Assembly: GCA_021821465.1 (NCBI GenBank)
Contig: JAKACM010000005.1
Coordinates: forward strand, 1 to 64,000
DNA from: Bacillota bacterium
Lineage (GTDB): Bacteria; Bacillota; Sulfobacillia; Sulfobacillales; Sulfobacillaceae
Length of the DNA stretch: 64,000 nt
Direction: 5' to 3'
Made by a program: the position numbers and the translations under genes. This document shows positions 1-9,164 of the stretch, piece by piece; position 1 is the stretch's first letter, and every line of letters begins with the position of its first letter. The notes beneath the pieces are model-generated. The model was not told the DNA's origin. It saw nothing but the letters and a program-made list of their open reading frames with translations, and searched no databases.

Positions 1-955
1 AAACAGTTTAATGCGATCAAGTACACGGCATTTCCCGGGTTGAAGGACATTCATCGCGACGCTCATAGCCAGCCGTTTGCCGATCTCCAGGCCGCGTGGC
101 AACGGCTGTGGACGCATCAAAATCAGCGTGCGGTCTTCAAGAAGAAACGAAAGAACGCGGGATAGCTTTTATGTCGCGAATGACAAATTTCGCCTGCAAG
201 GGCCGCACGTCAAACTGCCAAAAATCGGGTGGGTGGCCATGCAGGAAACCTTGCGGTTTCCCGGTAAAATTCTGGGAGCCCGTGTCACCCGCCAAGCGGA
301 TCCGTGGTTTCTCTCGGTACAGGTGGATGTGCCGGATACCCGCTATTATCGCCATCGCACGGGGAACGGCATCGACGGAGCCGATGTGGGCATGAAAACC
401 TTTGCCACATTGTCGGATGGAGAAAAGATTACCCGCAAGATGCAGGCCGCCAAAATGTCTATCGGTCTGACCCCGAAGGCTCCCATTCCCTCAGGCACCC
501 GGCTCCCCCGGAGCCGGAACTGGCTGAAAGCTCAGGACCGGCTGGCGCACACGCATCGGCGCGTTGTCAATATCCGGAGTGACTTCTTATACAAAACGTC
601 TACCAGACTCTGCCGCGAAAACCAAGCTATAGGGATCGAGACGTTATCGGTGGAAGGCATGATGCACAACCATCACGTAGCCCGGGCTATTGCCGATCAA
701 GGCTTGGGGCAGTTTTTCACGATGCTGCAATATAAAGCGGAGCGCTATGGCACACAACTTGTGCCAGCCGATCGCTGGTTCCCCAGCAGCAAACTCTGCT
801 CAACCCCGGGTTGCGGCTATCTCCAGAAAGACTTGACCCTGACGGACCGCGAATGGATCTGTCCGTCCTGTGGTACCGGGCACGACCGTGATGTCAATGC
901 GGCGCAAAATTTAGCACGGCTGGCAACCGCAACTGCTCTACCGGTGGCGACATAA
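1..955 (+). pseudogene. tnpB: TnpB-family (IS200/IS605-type OrfB) RNA-guided nuclease, 5'-truncated by window edge and frameshifted
   Basis: TnpB proteins are RNA-guided DNA nucleases carried by IS200/IS605 and IS607 elements. The N-terminal part reads from base 1 in frame 1 (FPGLKDIHRDAHSQPFADLQ) and stops at 163-165. The same protein continues in frame 2 from about 161 (DSFYVANDKF) to the stop at 953-955. A one-base shift near 157-161 therefore splits the gene. The catalytic landmarks are intact in the second part: the first Asp in GADVGMKTFATLSDG, the Glu in GIETLSVEGM, a CxxxxCG...CPSCG zinc ribbon, and the last Asp in HDRDVNAAQNL. The beginning lies outside the window. I see no companion TnpA here. 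An internal start at 77 would miss the conserved N-terminus, so I treat the gene as broken; a sequencing error at the shift cannot be excluded. Confidence 0.82.
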
Positions 956-1075
956 CCCGCAAGGGCTGTGCCGGTTCGGTCGAAGGGCCAAACCGACGGG
1001 AAAGTTACGCCTGTCAGACACGAAGCGACACCCGCTGGCTATACGCTGGCGGCTTCGGGGCAGGACGAATCGTGG
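956..1075 (+). other. Probable right end / omegaRNA region of the TnpB element
   Basis: The 120 bases after the tnpB stop are rich in inverted repeats: CGGTT...AACCG around 972-1000, and CGAAGC (1020-1025) pairing with GCTTCG near 1052-1057 around an inner GC-rich arm. In TnpB elements the guide RNA scaffold is encoded at and just beyond the 3' end of tnpB, so this is the expected place. The exact end of the element is not visible. Confidence 0.35.
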
Positions 1076-1162
1076 GATCACCAAAGATCACATGATTTAT
1101 AGCAGATCATAAGATTCGTGGACCCGGGTCTTCATCGGAACATCTGAAAATGCTTTCCCTTA

Positions 1163-1191
1163 TTGACAATCCCGACTGAGATGGCTATAAT
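1163..1191 (+). promoter_or_regulatory. Sigma-A promoter of tRNA-Ala
   Basis: A consensus -35 TTGACA (1163-1168) and consensus -10 TATAAT (1186-1191) are separated by exactly 17 bases. Transcription would start near 1198, about 5 bases before the tRNA. Confidence 0.9.
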
Positions 1192-1202
1192 TTCGGTGCA
1201 CT

Positions 1203-1278
<76 letters not shown>

Positions 1279-1281
1279 CGT

Positions 1282-1313
1282 GGAACCCGTCAGCAAGAAG
1301 GCTGACGGGTTCC
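1282..1313 (+). terminator. Strong hairpin after tRNA-Ala
   Basis: GGAACCCGTCAGC (1282-1294) and its exact complement (1301-1313) form a 13-bp stem around a 6-base loop. It is followed by a C/T-rich rather than pure T tract. The position right after the tRNA fits a terminator or a 3'-processing barrier. Confidence 0.75.
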
Positions 1314-1786
1314 CTCCTTCCCTCCTTCCCTCAACCTCCAACTTGTCTTAGTGAACTCGGTGAAAGATTCCCGGTGATATGACACGACTCTTATCTGCTA
1401 TGTGCAAAAGTCCTTCAATATCAGTGCTTTTTCATTCAACGTTAAAAGAAAAATTGTGATGACTACCTATTTTGCCATAGTGTCCATTCGTTTGGCAAAG
1501 ATGCCGTGATTTCGCTATTGCCTTCTCCACTTCTTTTCCCTGATTGCAAGAACTTCCTTCCATTATGTCATTATGCATTGCCACTTTACCCTTTCCCCTT
1601 TTCGTCCACAAAGAGCGAAGAGAATGGGAATCTATTACGACTCATGTCGATGACACTTATTCAACCTTTTTGAAGGCGCTAGTACCCTTGGAAATTTGTC
1701 CTCCACGGTCGCATCAAGCCAATATTTGGCATCAAATTCTTTTTGAACGGAAGCAGGAACCCTAATCTTTATGGCGAATTTGAAAA
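1314..1786. other. Intergenic region, no supported gene
   Basis: About 470 bases lie between the tRNA unit and mraZ. The only open frame (from TTG at 1544) has no ribosome binding site and composition unlike its neighbours. An inverted repeat TTTGCCA (1471-1477) / TGGCAAA (1493-1499) is present. A weak promoter-like TTGAAC at 1744-1749 with an AT-rich -10 region near 1767-1773 could drive the dcw cluster, but I do not see a convincing consensus. Confidence 0.5.
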
Positions 1787-1816
1787 GTGGGAGCAAGTGG
1801 AGGAGTGTGGAGGAAA
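1787..1816 (+). promoter_or_regulatory. MraZ operator (three 10-bp direct repeats)
   Basis: GTGGGAGCAA, GTGGAGGAGT and GTGGAGGAAA start at 1787, 1797 and 1807, an exact 10-bp period. MraZ is known to bind direct repeats of a TGGG-type core spaced by 5 bases in front of its own operon. The site lies 16-45 bases before the mraZ start, so binding could block both transcription and leader access. Autoregulation is inferred from the match. Confidence 0.75.
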
Positions 1817-1831
1817 AGGGGGGATTTGGCC

Positions 1832-2263
1832 ATGTTGATGGGAGAGTATGAACATACCCTCGATGACAAGGGCCGGATCGCCATCCCTTCTAAACTCCGT
1901 GAAGATTTACATGGCCACTTTGTGATTACCAAGGGGCTGGATGGATGCCTTTTTATCTATCCCATGACGGAATGGCGGAAACTTGAGGAACATCTGAAAA
2001 CTCTGCCCATGACCAATGCCAATGTTCGCGCCTTTGCCCGGATCTTTCTGGCCGGGGCTCAGGATGTAGAAACAGACAAGCAGTATCGCATAACAATTCC
2101 TCCGCGGTTGCGTGAGCATGCGGGTATTGATCGCGACGTCACGCTGGTAGGTGTCAGTACACGCGTGGAAATGTGGTCTACGGAACGATGGAACGAATAT
2201 CAGCAATCAGCCCAGACGACTTATGAGGAAGTTGCGGAAAAGATGGTTGATTTTGGATTGTGA
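1832..2263 (+). CDS. mraZ: Transcriptional regulator MraZ
   Basis: First gene of the dcw cluster; a DNA-binding protein of two swapped-hairpin AbrB-like domains that represses the cluster. The 143-residue product begins MLMGEYEHTLDDKGRIAIPS, the family signature, and repeats the motif in the second half (ETDKQYRITIPPRLREHAGI). I chose ATG 1832, preceded by GGGGGG at 1818-1823, over the longer frame from 1787 because family proteins start two residues before GEY and the longer frame runs through the operator repeats. rsmH follows 13 bases downstream. Confidence 0.95.
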   Translation: MLMGEYEHTLDDKGRIAIPSKLREDLHGHFVITKGLDGCLFIYPMTEWRKLEEHLKTLPMTNANVRAFARIFLAGAQDVETDKQYRITIPPRLREHAGIDRDVTLVGVSTRVEMWSTERWNEYQQSAQTTYEEVAEKMVDFGL

Positions 2264-2276
2264 TCGAGGTGGCTTG

Positions 2277-3164
2277 ATGACATATTCGCATGTGTCAGTT
2301 TTAAACAAAGAAGCATTAGAGTATTGGGTTCACGATGAGGAAGGCATCTATGTTGATGCTACCGTAGGAGGCGGTGGGCACAGCTTTCAATTGCTGTCTC
2401 AATTTCCTCATGTGCATCTGATAGCAATCGATCAAGATCCCATTGCCATCAATGCGGCTAAGGAACGGTTGATAGCCTTTTCCTCCCGAGTCACTTGGGT
2501 TCATGCGAATTTTCGTGATATGGCCGAGGAAATTGAACCGTCTCTTCGCACTCATATTGCAGGGATCTTATTTGACCTAGGAGTATCGTCGCCGCAATTC
2601 GATGATCCGACACGTGGATTTACCTATCAAGTGGATTCGGCACTGGATATGCGGATGGATCCCGCCAACCCCGTCACAGCGTTCCGGTTAATTAATATGC
2701 GCTCTAAAGAGGAAATTGCCAGAGTGTTGCGCGAATGGGGCGAAGAGCGATGGGCGCAACGGATTGCGGAGTTCATTATCAAGGCTCGCACGCAAGAACC
2801 CATTCGAACGACTGGACAGTTGGTGGAATTAATCAAAGCCGCGATTCCGGCATCCGCCAGAAGAACCGGCGCTCATCCCGCCCGAAGAACATTTCAAGCC
2901 TTAAGAATTTGGGTTAATGATGAATTGGCTGCCTTAAGCCAAGGTTTAGAAGCGGCTCAAGGTCTCATTGCGCCCAAAGGACGGGTGGTCGTGATATCCT
3001 TTCATTCCCTGGAAGATCGTATTGCCAAGCATGTCTTTCGCCAATGGGAACAGGAACATAAGGGACATGTTTTAACCAAACACCCTCTGACTCCGTCAGA
3101 GCCAGAAATCTCGGAGAATCCTCGGTCCCGGTCAGCCAAGCTGCGCGTTTTCGAACAATTTTGA
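2277..3164 (+). CDS. rsmH: 16S rRNA (cytosine1402-N4)-methyltransferase RsmH
   Basis: Methylates N4 of C1402 in the decoding centre of 16S rRNA using S-adenosylmethionine. The 295-residue protein starts MTYSHVSVLNKEALEYW and carries the SAM-binding loop VDATVGGGGHS, the LFDLGVSSPQFDD motif, and the conserved C-terminal end (FHSLEDRIAKHVFR; RSRSAKLRVFE). Start ATG 2277 fits family length; the frame open from 2151 overlaps mraZ and lacks conservation. Second gene of the dcw operon, as in most bacteria. Confidence 0.96.
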   Translation: MTYSHVSVLNKEALEYWVHDEEGIYVDATVGGGGHSFQLLSQFPHVHLIAIDQDPIAINAAKERLIAFSSRVTWVHANFRDMAEEIEPSLRTHIAGILFDLGVSSPQFDDPTRGFTYQVDSALDMRMDPANPVTAFRLINMRSKEEIARVLREWGEERWAQRIAEFIIKARTQEPIRTTGQLVELIKAAIPASARRTGAHPARRTFQALRIWVNDELAALSQGLEAAQGLIAPKGRVVVISFHSLEDRIAKHVFRQWEQEHKGHVLTKHPLTPSEPEISENPRSRSAKLRVFEQF

Positions 3165-3270
3165 TACTCGCGGATGGCATGATGGGGAAGTCTTGTCTAA
3201 TGTTCGACAAACTATATGAATAAGGGTCAGAAACACTCAATAATCGACACATCAGGAAGGAGAGCGCAGA

Positions 3271-3744
3271 ATGATCGACCATGAGCCACAAAGCAGTTTT
3301 AATGAAGGCAATCTGGCGCGGACATGGGAAAAAAAGCTTCGCTACAAAGAAAAGGTCAATTCAGGGCACAAAAGGCGCCCTTGGGTACGAACAATACTAT
3401 GGATTGGCAGCTTGTGGGGAGCAGCAATGGCCGCTTCGATTTTGGCCATTCATGTGATGGTGATGGGTTATCAAGTTGATCAATTACAAAGCCGGTACAC
3501 TCATCTTCAGCGCGAACAGCAATTGCTTTCCGCCAATGTGGCGTCTTTGAGTTCTCCCATGGCGTTGAACCGCCAGGCCTCAAAAATGAATCTGACTATG
3601 GTAACTCCCAGGCCAAATGCGGGAATTCCCTCTCCCGCTTCTGCCTCTCGACCCGCTGTGTCCGCCGATTCCACACATGCAACATGGATAAAGTTGGTGG
3701 ATCAATGGATTAATCAGTTGCGAGGAGCTGTTGTGAAATCGTGA
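3271..3744 (+). CDS. ftsL: FtsL-type cell division protein
   Basis: A 157-residue bitopic membrane protein in the ftsL position between rsmH and the first penicillin-binding protein. A basic cytoplasmic N-terminus (about residues 1-42, ending HKRRPW) leads into one transmembrane segment (about 43-68) and a heptad-like stretch (QVDQLQSRYTHLQREQQLLS) expected to form the FtsL coiled coil with DivIC/FtsB. The C-terminal third is Pro/Ala/Ser-rich and not conserved. The call rests on position and architecture, because FtsL sequences diverge strongly. A good AGGAGAG precedes ATG 3271, and its stop overlaps the next start by 4 bases (GTGA). Confidence 0.75.
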   Translation: MIDHEPQSSFNEGNLARTWEKKLRYKEKVNSGHKRRPWVRTILWIGSLWGAAMAASILAIHVMVMGYQVDQLQSRYTHLQREQQLLSANVASLSSPMALNRQASKMNLTMVTPRPNAGIPSPASASRPAVSADSTHATWIKLVDQWINQLRGAVVKS

Positions 3745-5462
3745 AAACTCGCAGATCAGTCCGATGGCGTGCGTTATGGACATTAATATTTTCCGGGCTG
3801 TTTATGGCGATTTTGATCGCGAGACTCGTGACCATTCAAGTGGCCGATGCCCGGCAACTCCAGGGCTACGCACGAAATATTCACGTTCACAAGATTGTGA
3901 CCCCGGCACCAAGAGGACAGATTGTAGACCGAAACGGAAGAATTTTGGCTATGGATGTGCCAACATATCAGATTGTGGCCGCTCCCAGGTATGTTTCACA
4001 TCCCGGTCAGGAAGCGGCTGTGTTGGCCAAGTATTTACCGTTTAAAGCGTCCTTGCTTGACAAGGTCATGAGTAACAATTCTTGGTATGCCTTATTGGAT
4101 CGATCCGTATCAATGACGGTAGCGCATAAGATTCAAAACCTTAATTTGACGGGGATCAGCGTTGTTCCCAGCAACGGCCAGGACTATCCCAATGGTAGCT
4201 TAGCCTCTCAAGTAATCGGTATGGTCGGGGCTAACGGTAAGGGACTAGCAGGCATTGAATATGAGGACAACAAGATCTTGTCAGGTAAACCGGGATATTG
4301 GGTCGTTCCGACTGATGCCAACGGACAACCCTTGCCGCAATGGCAAAAGGCTTATACTCCTCCTACCCCCGGAAACACGGTTCAATTAACCATAGACGCC
4401 AATATTGAAGCAGTGGCCCAGAAATGGCTCAAATGGGGTGTCAGGCGAGCGCATGCCTTAAACGGAACGGTTGTCATCTTAAATCCCAAGAGTGGGTCGG
4501 TATTGGCTTTGGCGAATTGGCCGAATTTCAACCCCAACAACTATTATTCCGCAACACCATTGCAAATGACAGATTACGCTGTTCAGGATCCCGTTCCTCC
4601 CGGGTCTATCTTCAAGCCCGTCACCGCGTCAGCCGGGCTGGGACTTGGGCTCTTTACACCAAACAGCATGTTTGATACGCGCGGTTACAAGATTGTCGAT
4701 GGTGTTCGCATCAATGACTGGAATCCGGTTGGATGGGGATGGATTACCCTGACCCGGGGATTGGAAGTGTCATCCGATCAAGTCTTTATGGATGTGGCTC
4801 TCAAAGTGGGCGTCAATGGTCTTTTTCACTACATTAAGGCCTTTGGACTTGACCATCCCAGCAATGTTGGACTGCCCGGCGACTCTGGCAGTGTATGGAT
4901 TCCCAAAAATCAGGTTAATCCGGTGGATCTGGCCACAATGGGGTTTGGGCAGGGAATGGCTCTCACGCCGATGCAAATGATTGCGGCTGATTCCGTTATA
5001 CCCAATCACGGCACACTCATGCAGCCTCATATTGTCAAGGCCATTTTGTCCCCGACAGGAAAAGTGATTCATGCGGTGAACCCCAGCGTGGAATCCAAGC
5101 CCGACAGCGTCAAGGTTGCCAAAGAAATTGAACACATGATGGTTTTGGAAGCAACCAAAGGCACGGGAGTTCCGGCCCAGGTTCCGGGGTATGTCATTGG
5201 TGGAAAGACCGGAACGTCACAGAAGATCATTAACGGAAAAACATCAAACAGTTTGTTTGTGGCATCCTATATGGGATTTGGACCGGTGCCCAATCCAAAA
5301 TTTATTATGGTCGTCATGATCAATAGGCCTGTCGGGAAGCTATTTTACGGGGACCAGGTGTCGGCTCCGGTCTGGAAACACATCGCCACGTATTTGTTTA
5401 AATATTGGAAGATTAAACCTTACGCGGGACCGGATAATGGCGCGAAACCGTTTAAACCTTGA
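3741..5462 (+). CDS. Class B penicillin-binding protein (peptidoglycan transpeptidase), no PASTA domain
   Basis: D,D-transpeptidase that cross-links peptidoglycan, probably at the septum. The 573-residue protein begins with a GTG start overlapping ftsL. It has one N-terminal transmembrane anchor (about 10-30), the dimerisation-domain motif PRGQIVDRNGRILA, and a transpeptidase domain with the nucleophile in SIFK (Ser about 289), a second motif SSD (about 344-346) where FtsI-type enzymes usually have SxN, and KTGTS (about 489). It ends soon after the catalytic domain, without PASTA repeats. The SxD motif resembles PBP2/MrdA-type enzymes, so assignment to FtsI versus an elongation-type enzyme is open; cluster position favours division. 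Confidence 0.88.
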   Translation: MKTRRSVRWRALWTLIFSGLFMAILIARLVTIQVADARQLQGYARNIHVHKIVTPAPRGQIVDRNGRILAMDVPTYQIVAAPRYVSHPGQEAAVLAKYLPFKASLLDKVMSNNSWYALLDRSVSMTVAHKIQNLNLTGISVVPSNGQDYPNGSLASQVIGMVGANGKGLAGIEYEDNKILSGKPGYWVVPTDANGQPLPQWQKAYTPPTPGNTVQLTIDANIEAVAQKWLKWGVRRAHALNGTVVILNPKSGSVLALANWPNFNPNNYYSATPLQMTDYAVQDPVPPGSIFKPVTASAGLGLGLFTPNSMFDTRGYKIVDGVRINDWNPVGWGWITLTRGLEVSSDQVFMDVALKVGVNGLFHYIKAFGLDHPSNVGLPGDSGSVWIPKNQVNPVDLATMGFGQGMALTPMQMIAADSVIPNHGTLMQPHIVKAILSPTGKVIHAVNPSVESKPDSVKVAKEIEHMMVLEATKGTGVPAQVPGYVIGGKTGTSQKIINGKTSNSLFVASYMGFGPVPNPKFIMVVMINRPVGKLFYGDQVSAPVWKHIATYLFKYWKIKPYAGPDNGAKPFKP

Positions 5463-5538
5463 CAGTTCTGCCGGTGAAGGGTGGGACATAACAATTGTGA
5501 GTAACCAAGCCTGACTTTTGGGCAGGGAGGCTCACAAG

Positions 5539-7638
5539 ATGACTAATCGACCGACATTAATCATAAAAAGGCGTACCTTTCTTGTCATGAGTCTGATTGG
5601 CTTGTTTGACCTGGTGTTAATAGGCAGGTTGGCCGATATTCAGGGGGTGGATTCGCCACACTTGAAAGCCTTGGCGGACGGAATCCATTTTCGGGGCGTT
5701 CCTTTAGCCCCCTTTCGAGGAAACGTTGTCGATCGCAAGGGCAATCTACTGGCTGGCAACCATCACGCCTATTCGGTTTATGCCATTCCCGTTCAAACCC
5801 GCAAGCATCGAGCAGATGAGGTGATTTTGTTGTCGACATTGCTAAACTTGCCTGAAGGAACTTTGGAGAGACGGCTTAAGCGGCGACAGGGGTTTGTCTG
5901 GGTCAAGAGGCGGATCTCTTGGCAAGAAACGCAAGATATAAAGAGCCAATTGAGCACCATGCCCGGGGTCCATCTTTTGGTGGAGACTCAAAGATATTAT
6001 CCGCAAGGAGGATTGGTGGGTCCTGTTTTAGGTTTTACGGGAATTGACAACCAGGGGTTGTCCGGAGTGGAATTGACCTATGACAGATATTTGGCCGGAA
6101 AACCCGGGAGTATTCAAGAAGAATTTGACGTCACCGGGCAAACCGTCAAGTTTGCGCGAACACGTGTCATTCCCTCGGTTCAGGGTGATACGATAGAACT
6201 GAGTCTCGATGAAAACATTCAGGCAATGGCGGAGAGGGCCTGTGAACAAGCTATCACTCAAACCCATGGGAAGTCCGTGAGTATTGTCGTCATGCACCCT
6301 CGAACCGGCGGCATCTTGGCCATGGCGCAACGCCCCACCATGAACCCTAATCATTTCCAGGAATATAGTCCGAAACAATACCGCGTTTTACCCGTGTCCG
6401 ACGCCATTCCTCCGGGATCCATTTTCAAACCGGTGACCCTGGCGGCGGCTCTTCAAGAAAGAACTGCCGCTTTAGGTTTTTCATATTATTGCCCCGGATT
6501 TAAAAATGTGCTTGGCAGGCGAGTCAATTGTTGGAGGCCATTGGGACACGGAAGCCAAAATCTTGCCGAAGTCGTGAAAAATTCGTGTAATGTGGGCTTC
6601 ATGGACTTGGGGTTGGGGCTTGGAATCGCGAAATTTTATGAATATCTGGGTCGCTTTGGTTTGCGTACGCGCACTCAAATCGACTTGCCGGGGGAAGCTT
6701 TGGGCCTCATACCTGCCCTAAAACAAATTACTGCTCTGGATTTGGCTATTATGGCATTTGGACAGACACTTACGGTAACCCCACTTGCTCTGCTCACGGC
6801 AATTTCTGCGCTCGCTAATAACGGCGTCCTATTGACTCCGCATGTGGCGAAACGCATCATTAACCACCAGGGCCAGGTTGTAAAAGCATTGGACGGAAAA
6901 GTGGTGCGGCAAGTCGTGGCACCTGAGGTGGCTCGTACGGTACAGGAGATGATGGTTGCTGTCGTGTCACAAGGCACAGGTAAATTGGCTCAGGTTCCCG
7001 GATATCGGGTTGCTGGGAAAACCGGAACAGCGCAGAAAGTCGTTAACGGGAGAACGGAAAAGGGGATCTATATTGCCTCCTTTATCGGATTCGGTCCCGT
7101 CCCGCATCCCGAGGCGGCTATCATCATCAATGTGGATGAACCTGTTGGAGCTTATTATGGAGGGCAAGTTGCCGCGCCTGTATTTGGTCATCTAATGCGG
7201 GCGATATTCAGGTATTTGAAGATTCCTGCGACGGAACCCATCAAACCGCCGAAATCCGGAGAACCGGCCATGGTTCCGAGTTTAGTGAATTTGGATCCGC
7301 ACACGGCTCAAGCCGATGCCGAGGCCTTTGGTTTTTCGGTACAATTTATAGGGCAAGGTGATGTGGTCCGGGACCAATCTGTCGAATACGGTGGTTACAG
7401 ACCTGCCGGAACAAGGTTGCGTCTTGCGCTGGGTACGGCACCCCGTGTCTATCTGGACTGGGTTAGCGTCCCACGGTTTACAGGGCTGACAATCTTCGAG
7501 GCACTGCACTTGGCTCAGGATATCGGTGTGAATGTGAATCATCGGAGTCAAAGACAAAGTGGGCGTGTACGCAAGCAATCCATTGCTGCGGGGACAGAGG
7601 TTCGTTCCGGAACAACTGTCGAAGTGTGGACGGCCTAA
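5539..7638 (+). CDS. spoVD: Class B penicillin-binding protein with two PASTA domains (SpoVD/PbpB type)
   Basis: Peptidoglycan transpeptidase of the division or spore cortex type. From ATG 5539 (SD GGGAGG just before) the protein has 699 residues; an upstream TTG at 5518 in the same frame lacks a site. There is an N-terminal membrane anchor (about 12-30), the dimerisation motif FRGNVVDRKGNLLAG, nucleophile SIFK (Ser about 294), SCN (about 349) and KTGTAQ (about 494). Two PASTA domains follow in the last 130 residues (from VPSLVNLDPHTAQ and VPRFTGLTIFEAL). Tandem class B enzymes at this point match the pbpB-spoVD pair of Bacillus; which one this is cannot be settled from motifs alone. Confidence 0.9.
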   Translation: MTNRPTLIIKRRTFLVMSLIGLFDLVLIGRLADIQGVDSPHLKALADGIHFRGVPLAPFRGNVVDRKGNLLAGNHHAYSVYAIPVQTRKHRADEVILLSTLLNLPEGTLERRLKRRQGFVWVKRRISWQETQDIKSQLSTMPGVHLLVETQRYYPQGGLVGPVLGFTGIDNQGLSGVELTYDRYLAGKPGSIQEEFDVTGQTVKFARTRVIPSVQGDTIELSLDENIQAMAERACEQAITQTHGKSVSIVVMHPRTGGILAMAQRPTMNPNHFQEYSPKQYRVLPVSDAIPPGSIFKPVTLAAALQERTAALGFSYYCPGFKNVLGRRVNCWRPLGHGSQNLAEVVKNSCNVGFMDLGLGLGIAKFYEYLGRFGLRTRTQIDLPGEALGLIPALKQITALDLAIMAFGQTLTVTPLALLTAISALANNGVLLTPHVAKRIINHQGQVVKALDGKVVRQVVAPEVARTVQEMMVAVVSQGTGKLAQVPGYRVAGKTGTAQKVVNGRTEKGIYIASFIGFGPVPHPEAAIIINVDEPVGAYYGGQVAAPVFGHLMRAIFRYLKIPATEPIKPPKSGEPAMVPSLVNLDPHTAQADAEAFGFSVQFIGQGDVVRDQSVEYGGYRPAGTRLRLALGTAPRVYLDWVSVPRFTGLTIFEALHLAQDIGVNVNHRSQRQSGRVRKQSIAAGTEVRSGTTVEVWTA

Positions 7639-7679
7639 CTCGGCGGTGGCAGTTATGGGAGAAAGTGGGAGGCCACGGG

Positions 7680-9164
7680 ATGACGTTTAAGGAACTGATT
7701 GCCGCAATTCCCGATGCCAAAGGCATCGGGAATACGGATGTTGAAATAAGTGGTATTGCATACGATTCTCGGCATGTCACAACCGGCGACTTATTCTGTG
7801 CCATACCCGGTTTTCGGACCGACGGTCATTTATTTTGCCAAGAAGCGGCCGGGCGGGGAGCGAACGCATTTCTTGTGGAACGTAGGGACACTATTCCACA
7901 GGGCAAGGCCGGGGTCGTAGTGCACAATGCGAGACAAACCATGGCTTTGGTTGCAGATAAGTTTTTCGGGAGTCCCTCTAACAGACTAGCGATGATTGGG
8001 GTGACGGGCACTAATGGGAAGACTACGACAACCCATATTATCCGAGCTCTATTGGAAGCCAATGACATTCCTACCGGTCTTACCGGTACGTTATACACGT
8101 TGATGGGGCAAGACAGCTACAAGGTGGCAAGGACGACACCGGAATCTCCGGACTTGCAAAGTTTGTTGCGCCATATGGTAGACAGAGGAATGCGCGCAGC
8201 GGTCATGGAGGTGTCTTCCCATGCATTGGCATTGTCCCGAGTGGACCGGGTTCAATATGATGTTGCCGTATTTACCAATTTAACCCAAGATCATCTGGAT
8301 TTTCACAAAGACTTGGAATCCTATTTTATGGCGAAGGCCTTATTATTCCAGAGACTGGGAGAAGAAAATAATAAGAAAGGGCCGCGCACGGCTATTATTA
8401 ACGGCGATGATGGTTATGGCCGGCGCTTAATCGGTATGTGTTCCGTACCGGTTTTGACCTATGGCTTAAATGAAGGGGCGGATATCCGAGGCAGTATGGT
8501 CACGGTAGGTAGTCGAGGTGTTCAATTTTTAACCACATTTCCCAATGGAGAAAAACAGGCCATTGAGTTCGACATGACGGGCACTTTTAATGTACTCAAT
8601 GCCTTAGCGGCGATGAGTGTAGGATACATTTACGGATTGTCGCCTAGGCAAATGGCAGAAGCTCTGGCCAGATATCCCGGAGTTCCGGGACGTTTCGAAC
8701 GAATTGACGAGGGTCAGCCATTTACCGTGATTGTTGACTATGCTCATACTCCGGACGGAGTCGAAAATGTACTGCGTACCGCGCGAGAATTTACCGTAGG
8801 AGCCGTGCGCGTAGTCTTTGGTGCAGGGGGTGACCGTGACCGCAGCAAAAGAGCCCTCATGGGAGAAGCTGCGGGAAAACTGGCGGATTGGGTCATGTTA
8901 ACGGTGGATAATCCGCGCTCTGAGGATCCCATGGACATTATTACCCAAATTCGCGAAGGATTGGAACCGACAGGAACTCTCTATGAAGTTGAACTGGACC
9001 GTGAACGGGCGATACGGATGGCGCTACACAAGACGCAGCCGGGAGATGTTGTTTTTATCTTGGGAAAAGGACACGAAACGTATCAGATATACCGCGACGG
9101 GACCATCTATTTTGATGATCGGGAAGTTGCTCGCCAGGCTCTTCGGGAGCTCAAAAAATCATGA
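7680..9164 (+). CDS. murE: UDP-MurNAc-L-Ala-D-Glu:meso-diaminopimelate ligase MurE
   Basis: Cytoplasmic Mur ligase adding the third residue of the peptidoglycan stem peptide. The 494-residue protein has the ATP-binding loop GVTGTNGKTTTTH (about 108-120), TTPESPDLQ, and the substrate motif DNPRSEDP. DNPR is the motif associated with meso-diaminopimelate rather than lysine, which predicts A1-gamma type murein. I chose ATG 7680 behind GGGAGG instead of the frame opening at 7626, which starts inside the previous gene. Stop and next start overlap as ATGA. Confidence 0.96.
   Translation: MTFKELIAAIPDAKGIGNTDVEISGIAYDSRHVTTGDLFCAIPGFRTDGHLFCQEAAGRGANAFLVERRDTIPQGKAGVVVHNARQTMALVADKFFGSPSNRLAMIGVTGTNGKTTTTHIIRALLEANDIPTGLTGTLYTLMGQDSYKVARTTPESPDLQSLLRHMVDRGMRAAVMEVSSHALALSRVDRVQYDVAVFTNLTQDHLDFHKDLESYFMAKALLFQRLGEENNKKGPRTAIINGDDGYGRRLIGMCSVPVLTYGLNEGADIRGSMVTVGSRGVQFLTTFPNGEKQAIEFDMTGTFNVLNALAAMSVGYIYGLSPRQMAEALARYPGVPGRFERIDEGQPFTVIVDYAHTPDGVENVLRTAREFTVGAVRVVFGAGGDRDRSKRALMGEAAGKLADWVMLTVDNPRSEDPMDIITQIREGLEPTGTLYEVELDRERAIRMALHKTQPGDVVFILGKGHETYQIYRDGTIYFDDREVARQALRELKKS

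Noticed and set aside
1544-1765. 73-codon open frame before mraZ
   Set aside because: TTG start without a ribosome binding site, no recognisable motif, and base composition of an AT-rich leader.
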